Origin: an uncultured Campylobacterales bacterium
GTDB lineage: Bacteria > Campylobacterota > Campylobacteria > Campylobacterales > CACVAW01
Length of the DNA stretch: 48,126 nucleotides
NCBI GenBank assembly: GCA_902727925.1
Contig: CACVAW010000004.1
Coordinates: 1-48,126, forward strand
Direction of reading: 5' to 3'
The notes under the pieces were generated by a model, which worked only from the letters and a program-made list of their open reading frames with translations, did not search any database and had not been told where the DNA came from. Made by a program: the position numbers and the translations under genes. Below, in pieces: positions 42,338 to 48,126 of this stretch. Every line of letters begins with the position of its first letter. The first letter of the stretch is position 1.

Positions 42338-42928
42338 CTACTTGTAGTGCTTAAGCATATTTGTATACTCACTCAGAGTCGAATCAAAACCAAAACTTTC
42401 AAGTTTTCTTTTTGCTTTTTCGATTTCACCTGATTTAAGAAGCAATACTACTTCATTCAGTCTTGCATATTCAGGAAAAATCTTTCCGTCTTTTGTATAT
42501 TTATTTATTTTCTTGTCGTCACCTGAAGATAATGCTACATAAAATGAACTAAGATCTTTAATTACTTTATTAGAAGAATTACTAGCAAGATTTGAAAGTG
42601 TTGCTATATCATTATTTTTCATTGCATTTTGATACAAATAAAGACTATAAAGAGATTTATTATTATTTTTAAAAACTTCAACATCAGCAGTAGAATTTGC
42701 ATCATTTAATAAATTCAAGTAAGCTACATTTGCTTTTTCTAGTTTAGCTTTACTCATATAGTCATTTATCAAATACCCAGCAACTCCAACAACTATTAAT
42801 ATAAGTATTGCAAAAAGATACTTTCTATATTTTCTAAAAATCCTCTCACCTCTAATAAATCCTTCTAAAAATTGCTCTTCAGTTGAGATTCCTTTTTTAA
42901 TTGCATTTAAGTTTTCTTTTATTGACAT
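42338..42928 (-). CDS. YfgM-like single-pass membrane protein with TPR-like periplasmic domain
   Basis: A 196-residue protein with a cytoplasmic N-terminus of about 36 residues, one helix (37-56, YLFAILILIVVGVAGYLI), then a helical periplasmic region with tetratricopeptide-like pairs (LYSLYLYQNAMKNNDIATLSNLA, YARLNEVVLLLKSGEIEKAKRKLESF). This is the topology of YfgM/AncillaryTPR proteins, which interact with the SecYEG translocon in E. coli. It is five bases upstream of the BamB-like gene. The exact function is unknown. Confidence 0.7.
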   Translation of the reverse strand: MSIKENLNAIKKGISTEEQFLEGFIRGERIFRKYRKYLFAILILIVVGVAGYLINDYMSKAKLEKANVAYLNLLNDANSTADVEVFKNNNKSLYSLYLYQNAMKNNDIATLSNLASNSSNKVIKDLSSFYVALSSGDDKKINKYTKDGKIFPEYARLNEVVLLLKSGEIEKAKRKLESFGFDSTLSEYTNMLKHYK

Positions 42929-42968
42929 TTATAATCCTAAGTTTTTTATTACGCAGTATGATATCAAA

Positions 42969-43766
42969 TCAAATTAAAACATCAATCTCTTCTTGCGTGA
43001 ATCCTGACTTTAATCTAGCACTTACATTAACATAAGGCTTTTTTTTCTTTGCACCTGGCAAAACAGTCTCAACTATATCAAAATAGCTTTTAGGGTCAAT
43101 CCCCTTTTGTTCACAAAAGTACTTAAACCAAAAGTCACCCTTTTTTACATGTGAAACTTCCTCTTTCAATATAATCTCTATACTTTGCTTTAGCTCTTTT
43201 GCAAATTCATCATTTATATTTCCAAGCTTTGCAATCACTTTTGGACTAGAATCAAGTCCTGAGGCTTCAAGATATCTTGGGACTACTGCTATTCTTGAAA
43301 CAATATCCAGACACCTCATCGATGTTTCAAACAAAAATGAATGAACATCAAAAGAGCCGTATGTATATCCATACTTAACAAGAAGTTTTTCTAGTGATAA
43401 GAAATGTCTTATCTCATCATTTGCCACATCAATCCAATCATCATAAAACTCTTTTGGCTGATTTTTGAATCTATAAGCTGTATCAAGAGCTAAGTCTATA
43501 GCTGAGTATTCTATGTGAGCTACTGAATGACATAAGTAAGCTTTACCTTCAATTGAACCTAATTTTGATCTTTTAGAAAGTTTTTTAGCATGTACCACAT
43601 TAAGATGTTCACTATAAGAAGGTGAACTAAATACTACACTCTCTTGATTATGCTTAAAAGTAGTTTTGTTAGTTTTATAACACTCAAAGAATTCATTAAA
43701 TTTAGCTATTTTAATCTCAGGTTTGACTGATGTTAAAATAGCTTCTAAAGATGAAAAAAACTCCAC
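42969..43766 (-). CDS. DUF455 ferritin-like protein
   Basis: A 265-residue protein of the DUF455 family, with a ferritin-like four-helix bundle. HIEYSAIDLALDTAYRF (His84, Glu86), DVANDEIRHFLSLEKLL (Glu118, His121) and the later EIILKEEVSHVKKG carry the Glu/His residues of a probable di-iron site. Its catalytic activity is not established; relatives resemble MiaE hydroxylases. It lies three bases downstream of the small 88-residue gene. Confidence 0.88.
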   Translation of the reverse strand: MEFFSSLEAILTSVKPEIKIAKFNEFFECYKTNKTTFKHNQESVVFSSPSYSEHLNVVHAKKLSKRSKLGSIEGKAYLCHSVAHIEYSAIDLALDTAYRFKNQPKEFYDDWIDVANDEIRHFLSLEKLLVKYGYTYGSFDVHSFLFETSMRCLDIVSRIAVVPRYLEASGLDSSPKVIAKLGNINDEFAKELKQSIEIILKEEVSHVKKGDFWFKYFCEQKGIDPKSYFDIVETVLPGAKKKKPYVNVSARLKSGFTQEEIDVLI

Positions 43767-43769
43767 TTA

Positions 43770-44036
43770 TTAATCTATACTTGTCACTATCATCATTCCA
43801 GATGTATAACTATACCCATACCCATATCTTTTTGCTGAGCTATATCCACTTGAGCCTGAAGTTATCGGTATAACATCAATTATGTTATACCCCTTAGAAA
43901 TAAGCTCATTACAAGTATCTTCTACCTTTTTAGCTAACTCTTCTCCATCAACTTTATCAGTAGGCTTAGCACCTGAAATTAAACTTTTTTTTACCTGTTT
44001 ATTAGAGTCAATAAAAAATGTTTTAATCTCTTTCAT
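43770..44036 (-). CDS. Small protein of unknown function
   Basis: An 88-residue soluble protein that I do not recognise. The middle is helical (DGEELAKKVEDTCNELISKGYNIIDVIPI), followed by a Gly/Ser/Tyr-rich stretch (SGSSGYSSAKRYGYGYSYTSG) and a short strand. The pattern of a strand, helix and a strand ending in VIPITSG resembles small DUF4177-type folds, but this is weak. Its ATG overlaps the dapD stop by one base and it precedes the DUF455 gene by three bases, so it is a real, coupled gene. Confidence 0.7.
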   Translation of the reverse strand: MKEIKTFFIDSNKQVKKSLISGAKPTDKVDGEELAKKVEDTCNELISKGYNIIDVIPITSGSSGYSSAKRYGYGYSYTSGMMIVTSID

Positions 44037-45214
44037 TAATGAAGCTCACTATTTAATTTTACTTCTTTAGTACTTCTTCTTGCTATTATTTGACCTGTTT
44101 GAGAATTTTGTCTAAAATGTATACCATTTAATCCAGATATATCAAGACCTTTTACTATCTCTTTATATTCATTGATATCTTTGTTTACTTCTTTGATTTT
44201 GTTATATTCATCCTGTGAAAGATATATCTTTGTACCCTCAAGTAAAGACAATCCAGCATCAATAATACAACCACTTCCTAGAGGTATACCTGTAACTGAG
44301 TTTGCACCAAGAAGAGTGTTCTCTCCTATTGTTATAGGGTTTCCATTAGTACCACTAAGCACTCCAAGTATACTTGCACCACCACCAACATCTGCACCTG
44401 CTTTTACTACAGCTGAACTACTTATTCGTCCCTCAACCATTACAGCTCCAGTTGTCCCTGCATTGAAGTTAATATAGCTAGCTCCTGGCATTACAGTAGT
44501 CCCTGCCGCAAGGGCAGCTCCAAATCTTACTCTTGATGTATCTAGTACTCTTGTATTATCAGCTGGAATTATATGTTGTAAGAATCTTGGAAACTTATCT
44601 ACAAAATCAATACTAGGATATTCCCCTCTAAGCTTTAGCTCTATCTCTTCAACTCTAAGCCATTCAAGATCGATTGGATAATTACCACTCCAAGCAACAT
44701 TTTGAAGTAACCCAAAAGCACCATCAAGATTAAGACTTCTTAATTCTGCTTTATTCTGTGACAAGGCATAAAGTTTTAAATATACACTCTCTACACTTTT
44801 TGGTTTTTCATTTTCGAATATAAATACTATTTTATAATCATCACAAAGCTCGTATTTTTCTTTATATAAGCCCTGAAGTATTTTGAACAAATCAATATTA
44901 CTATGACCCTCTTCTCCCTCAAATGGTTCAAAATACTCTAGCACTTTATTAACTATCTTAAAATTAAGTGCTAATACAACTTCGCTAGCATTAAAGTCTA
45001 TTTTAGTTCCTAATTTTGCAAATGCATCAATTATAACAGCTGCACTACCAAAGTTTTCATCCCAATTAACTAATGGAAATGTAGCTTGAAGTGTTTTATT
45101 CTCATCTATTTGAGATCTATCTACTCTACATACTCCAAACCCTAAAGGCTTTTTATAGTTATTTGAGCTTTGTATCGTTTGTATTGTTTTTTTAAATTCT
45201 TCTTTTGATTTCAT
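44036..45214 (-). CDS. dapD: 2,3,4,5-tetrahydropyridine-2,6-dicarboxylate N-succinyltransferase
   Basis: Succinylates tetrahydrodipicolinate in lysine and meso-diaminopimelate synthesis. The C-terminal half is a left-handed beta helix of hexapeptide repeats, visible as VRFGAALAAGTTVMPGASYINFNAGTTGA through GGGASILGVLSG and ITIGENTLLGANSVTG. The first 200 residues are a long N-terminal domain absent from E. coli DapD (274). The 392-residue form is the one I associate with Campylobacterota. It follows the M16 peptidase by 25 bases. Confidence 0.93.
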   Translation of the reverse strand: MKSKEEFKKTIQTIQSSNNYKKPLGFGVCRVDRSQIDENKTLQATFPLVNWDENFGSAAVIIDAFAKLGTKIDFNASEVVLALNFKIVNKVLEYFEPFEGEEGHSNIDLFKILQGLYKEKYELCDDYKIVFIFENEKPKSVESVYLKLYALSQNKAELRSLNLDGAFGLLQNVAWSGNYPIDLEWLRVEEIELKLRGEYPSIDFVDKFPRFLQHIIPADNTRVLDTSRVRFGAALAAGTTVMPGASYINFNAGTTGAVMVEGRISSSAVVKAGADVGGGASILGVLSGTNGNPITIGENTLLGANSVTGIPLGSGCIIDAGLSLLEGTKIYLSQDEYNKIKEVNKDINEYKEIVKGLDISGLNGIHFRQNSQTGQIIARRSTKEVKLNSELH

Positions 45215-45239
45215 TTATATATTTCCTTTAAAGTATTAT

Positions 45240-46544
45240 TTATTTTGACAAGTCATTTTTGAGTATTATTGTTGTTGATTTATTTGCCTTAAGATATTTT
45301 TTTGCTACATCTACGATATCTTTTTTTGTTATTTTTTTGATATCATCTTCATAGTCAAGTATCACACTTACATCACCCTTAGCAAAATACTCTCCATAAA
45401 GATTAACTACACCTGAAGAGCTTTGAATAGAATGAATAAAGTCTAATTTCACATTAATTTTGATTTTTTCTAATTCTTTCTCGTCAAACTTCGCACTCTT
45501 AATGGAATCTAGAATTTTGAGTATCTCTATCTCAGCGTCTTTTGCTTCAACGCCAGTATTACAAACCCCAAGAAGCATAAACACACCAGCACTCTTAGTA
45601 TCCATAGGATATGCATATATCTTAGAGAGTAGTTTCTTCTCATCTATTAACACTCTATTTAATATACTGCTTTTACCACTACTAAGAAGTTCACCTAGCA
45701 TAGAAAGAGCTATCTGATCTTTATGGTTAAACTCAGGTATTTTATATGCAACAGCTACCATCTCTACTTCACTGGACTTATATATTACTGATCTTTTTTC
45801 TTCGTTTTGAGGTATTTCTTTTGTGTGATTTCTTTTGATTTCTACACTATTGTTGATCTTACCAAAATATTTTTGAGTACTTTTAAAAACTTCATCTTTA
45901 TTTATATCACCAGCTACCATTACTATAGCATTACTTGGTTGATAGAATTTCTTATGAAACTCTCTTATGTCCTCTATAGTCCAAGTCTGAATATCACCCA
46001 TGAATCCTATAGGTGTCCAGTGATAAGAGTGATACTCATAAGCCAAATTAAACAGCTTAAAATACAAATAACCTATAGGTGAATTATCAGTTCGCCAACG
46101 TCTCTCTTCAGCTACCACATCTCTTTCACTTTGAAACTCATCATCTTTTAAGTTAAGATTACTCATAAGCTCCGCAAAAAGTTCTAATGACTTGTCCATA
46201 TTTGATGATGAACTCTTGATATAATAATGAGTATAATCAAACCCAGTACTAGCATTATTTACTCCACCAAAACCTTTAACTATTTTGTCAAACTCTCCAG
46301 CTTTTAGATTTTTAGTAGATTTAAAATTCAGATGTTCAAGCATATGAGCGATCCCACTCTTACCCATAATCTCATCACCTGAGCCTACTTGATAAAACAC
46401 ATCTGTAGTTATTACATTTGAGCCTTCATTCATAGGAATGGCTATGACCTTAAGCCCATTTTCTTGTGTCTGTTCATAATACTTTGGTAATACACTACTC
46501 ATCAAAACTCCCATTATCGATATAAATACAAAAATAATCTTCAA
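45240..46544 (-). CDS. M16-family zinc peptidase, exported
   Basis: A processing-peptidase-like zinc protease (434 residues). A signal peptide covers residues 1-17. The inverted zinc motif His67-Met-Leu-Glu70-His71 (HMLEH) and the distal Glu147 in VVAEERRW, 76 residues later, give a complete active site. The second, non-catalytic M16 half covers roughly 190-430. Such single-unit M16B proteins often work as dimers; no second subunit gene adjoins. It is the first gene of a minus-strand run and diverges from the DHH gene. Confidence 0.93.
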   Translation of the reverse strand: MKIIFVFISIMGVLMSSVLPKYYEQTQENGLKVIAIPMNEGSNVITTDVFYQVGSGDEIMGKSGIAHMLEHLNFKSTKNLKAGEFDKIVKGFGGVNNASTGFDYTHYYIKSSSSNMDKSLELFAELMSNLNLKDDEFQSERDVVAEERRWRTDNSPIGYLYFKLFNLAYEYHSYHWTPIGFMGDIQTWTIEDIREFHKKFYQPSNAIVMVAGDINKDEVFKSTQKYFGKINNSVEIKRNHTKEIPQNEEKRSVIYKSSEVEMVAVAYKIPEFNHKDQIALSMLGELLSSGKSSILNRVLIDEKKLLSKIYAYPMDTKSAGVFMLLGVCNTGVEAKDAEIEILKILDSIKSAKFDEKELEKIKINVKLDFIHSIQSSSGVVNLYGEYFAKGDVSVILDYEDDIKKITKKDIVDVAKKYLKANKSTTIILKNDLSK

Positions 46545-46610
46545 AATATTTCCTAAATTAAATGTTGAAAGTATAACACAATCATATTGATAGAGACCTC
46601 TAAAAACTTG

Positions 46611-46619
46611 TGCTATAAT
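46611..46619 (+). promoter_or_regulatory. Extended -10 promoter for the DHH gene
   Basis: TGCTATAAT is a perfect extended -10 in the 189-base divergent gap. It predicts a leader of about 108 bases that includes the three-hairpin element. Confidence 0.6.
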
Positions 46620-46661
46620 CCCAACTCAAAAAATTTTAACATTAAAAATGAAATAATCTAA

Positions 46662-46733
46662 AAAAGAGCGACAAGTCGCGAGAGCCCTGCGCTGAGCAGT
46701 TCTTTCTAGGCTTTTGCCTAGAAAGAAGTAAAA
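46662..46733 (+). repeat. Three-hairpin intergenic element, copy 5 (upstream of the DHH gene)
   Basis: Hairpin 1 is GCGA-CAAG-TCGC, hairpin 2 is CTGC-GCTGA-GCAG, and hairpin 3 is TTCTTTCTAGGC-TTTT-GCCTAGAAAGAA (12 bp, perfect). It ends in GTAAAA right at the ATG, so the third hairpin covers the position where a Shine-Dalgarno should lie. Very close in sequence to copy 6. Confidence 0.85.
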
Positions 46734-47750
46734 ATGAAACTATACCATTTATCACACATTGATTTAGACGGATATTCTTGTCAATATATCACAAAACAAT
46801 ACTTCAAAGATGCAAAATACTATAATTCAAACTATGGTGATGAGATAGATGAAAAACTAAGACAAATATTCAGAGACATAGAAAAAAATATGTATGAAGA
46901 CAATCTTGTACTAATAACTGATGTAAACCTAACAGGCGCACAAGCAAACAGAGTAGAAGACCTAAAGTCAAATTCATCAAAAAGAGTAGAAATACTTCTT
47001 TTAGATCATCATCAAAGCGGCGAAGCTCAAGCCAATTTATTTGATTGGTATCATCTTGATATTACAAAATGTGCTACAAAAATTACTTATGAATATTTTG
47101 GCAAAATACTTGGCGAAAAACCTGAACTCAAACATTTTGTAGATATTGTCAATAGTATAGATATATGGCTTGATTATGAAGATACATTTGAACTTGGTAA
47201 AGTACTACTAAAACTTTTAGCTGACTCAAACGAAATAAACAGAATAATGTTTCCAGCTGATAATAACAAATATATGTTTAAGCTCCTAGATGCCGTACAA
47301 TCATACTTTGAAAAAGCTGATGCCCATATAGTACTTGATGAAAGCATTCACAAAATAAAAAAACAGATTTTTAATTCTGCTAAAAACGACACACTAGATA
47401 ACCTAATAGCATCTTATATAGTAGACCTACTATCACTCCAAGCAAACAAACTCGAAGTTGTATACAAAGGTCAAAAGGGAGTATTTACATATTCCCTAAG
47501 AGGAGTATCTGTGATAGGTAATATGTTCTTGAAACACAACCCTCAATATGACTTCTTTATGAACCTCTCAGGTGGCAAAAATATAAGCTTTAGAGCCAAC
47601 GACAAACTTGATGTAAGTAAGCTTGCATCCGATGTATTTGGTGGAGGTGGACACAAGAATGCCAGTGGAGCTAGATACAAAGAATTCAAAGATAGCTTCA
47701 TATATCAAAAAATGAGAACCCAAATAAATGAAGTGTTTAGTAAATTTTGA
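46734..47750 (+). CDS. DHH-family phosphoesterase
   Basis: A 338-residue manganese phosphoesterase of the DHH/DHHA1 superfamily (relatives: RecJ, NrnA, oligoribonucleases). Metal motifs: HIDLDG (residues 8-13), LITDVN (Asp63), LLDHHQSG (Asp91-His92-His93) and IVNSIDIWLDYED. The DHHA1 substrate motif GGGGHKNASGARYKEF is near residues 304-319. Its target (nanoRNA, pAp or cyclic dinucleotide) cannot be decided. The ATG directly follows the 12-bp hairpin of copy 5 and no ordinary Shine-Dalgarno is free. Confidence 0.9.
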   Translation: MKLYHLSHIDLDGYSCQYITKQYFKDAKYYNSNYGDEIDEKLRQIFRDIEKNMYEDNLVLITDVNLTGAQANRVEDLKSNSSKRVEILLLDHHQSGEAQANLFDWYHLDITKCATKITYEYFGKILGEKPELKHFVDIVNSIDIWLDYEDTFELGKVLLKLLADSNEINRIMFPADNNKYMFKLLDAVQSYFEKADAHIVLDESIHKIKKQIFNSAKNDTLDNLIASYIVDLLSLQANKLEVVYKGQKGVFTYSLRGVSVIGNMFLKHNPQYDFFMNLSGGKNISFRANDKLDVSKLASDVFGGGGHKNASGARYKEFKDSFIYQKMRTQINEVFSKF

Positions 47751-47842
47751 TAAAATTTCAAGATTAAAAATAGTTAAAAGTAAATAAAGACAATAATAAC
47801 TTTTTTTGGGTTAAAACCAAAGAAAATGAAAATAACTCAAAT

Positions 47843-47915
47843 CCCAGAGCAACAAGTTGCGAGAGCACTGCGCTGAGCAGTTCTTTTCTTGGCTTTTGCC
47901 AAAAAAGAAGTAAAA
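47843..47915 (+). repeat. Three-hairpin intergenic element, copy 6 (upstream of bioB)
   Basis: Hairpin 1 is GCAA-CAAG-TTGC, hairpin 2 is CTGC-GCTGA-GCAG, and hairpin 3 has TTGGC-TTTT-GCCAA at the top with TTCTTTT and AAAAGAA below. Compared with copy 5 the stem changes are compensatory (GCGA/TCGC against GCAA/TTGC; CTAGGC/GCCTAG against TTGGC/GCCAA). It ends in GTAAAA at the bioB ATG. Confidence 0.85.
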
Positions 47916-48126
47916 ATGACTCAAATGACTCAAATGCAAAAAAAAATATTCTTATGTGCAATATCAAACGTATCAAGTGGAAACTGTGGTGAAGATTGTA
48001 AATTCTGTACACAAAGTGCATATTTTGATACTGATATAAACAAATACAAATACAAAGATGAAAACGATGTACTTAATGAAGCAAAACTAGCATACAAAAA
48101 CAAATCAGTAGGATTTTGTCTAGTAA
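47916..48126 (+). CDS. bioB: Biotin synthase, 5' part (cut by the window end)
   Basis: A radical SAM enzyme that inserts sulfur into dethiobiotin. The first 70 codons are present. The SAM cluster motif is Cys24-x3-Cys28-x2-Cys31 (NCGEDCKFCTQSA), the BioB signature. The start region repeats the nine-base unit ATGACTCAA twice and then has a third ATG, giving three possible in-frame starts (47916, 47925, 47934). The leader carries structured copy 6, with no clear Shine-Dalgarno other than AAGAAG inside its last stem. The frame is open to the end of the window. Confidence 0.92.
   Translation, partial: MTQMTQMQKKIFLCAISNVSSGNCGEDCKFCTQSAYFDTDINKYKYKDENDVLNEAKLAYKNKSVGFCLV

Noticed and set aside
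47764-48021. Minus-strand 85-codon frame over the bioB leader and start
   Set aside because: It crosses a structured element and the recognised start of bioB; the peptide is low-complexity.
1-48126. CRISPR array, prophage, transposase or integrase genes, attachment sites, replication origin
   Set aside because: I looked for direct repeat arrays, phage structural genes, transposase motifs and DnaA-box clusters and saw none.

Overview
The window is a very AT-rich, densely packed bacterial chromosome segment, almost certainly from the Campylobacterota (Epsilonproteobacteria) and most likely an Arcobacter-type organism. This rests on protein character (392-residue DapD, 589-residue UvrC, WaaC heptosyltransferase), on the hemN / UPF0763-like / argF / hemB order known from Campylobacter, on the porC-porD-porA-porB order known from Helicobacter, on rpmI-rplT without infC, and on promoters that look like extended -10 boxes without -35 boxes. 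Species assignment is inference. No phage, IS element or CRISPR array is visible.

Layout. 0.07-4.6 kb (minus): a UvrD/Rep helicase, a small His-rich membrane protein, a TerC-family protein and NhaA. 4.7-7.9 kb (plus): uvrC, an exported thioredoxin-like protein and an MscS channel, closed by a perfect 12-bp terminator. 8-10 kb (minus): a D-2-hydroxyacid dehydrogenase and a short GlpD-like FAD protein. 10.1-13.2 kb (plus): a lone RND permease. 13.2-14.7 kb (minus): a ParE/Phd toxin-antitoxin pair and an M23 peptidase. 14.9-21.1 kb (minus): a flavoprotein, a CCG-domain Fe-S protein, hemN, a UPF0763-like gene, argF and hemB. 21.3-24.1 kb: tRNA-Phe, RNase P RNA, rplT, rpmI, a pseudouridine synthase and leuD. 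24.1-27.1 kb (plus): an orphan PemK-like gene, waaC and an ATP-grasp gene. 27.1-36.5 kb (minus): a long run of abutting genes, namely a class II glutamine amidotransferase, SgcJ-like, ruvX, a phosphohexomutase, SIMPL, tolB, a TolA-like gene, cmoA, ribF, an LptF/G permease, pth and rplY. 36.7-37.1 kb: four tRNA genes (Ser, Cys, Leu, Gly) behind a near-perfect sigma70 promoter. 37.2-40.7 kb: the four-subunit pyruvate:ferredoxin oxidoreductase. 40.8-46.5 kb (minus): coaX, a BamB-like lipoprotein, a YfgM-like membrane protein, a DUF455 protein, a small unknown, dapD and an M16 peptidase. 46.7 kb to the end (plus): a DHH phosphoesterase and the 5' part of bioB.

Most notable observation. Six intergenic sites carry copies of one structured element of about 75 nt. 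They lie upstream of porA, porD, rplY, the DHH gene and bioB, and at the 3' end of rnpB. Each copy shows three consecutive hairpins: a short stem capped by CNAG, a 4-bp stem capped by a 5-nt G(C/A)T(G/C)A loop, and a longer stem with a pyrimidine-rich loop. Five of the six copies end at the Shine-Dalgarno region or start codon of a gene. Stem sequences differ between copies while pairing is preserved, which points to selection on RNA or DNA structure. I do not recognise the family. The copies are relatively GC-rich against the AT-rich background, so they may be a dispersed REP/MITE-like element that has become part of 5' untranslated regions, or a family of cis-regulatory RNAs. No stretch longer than about 300 bases lacks an annotated feature.
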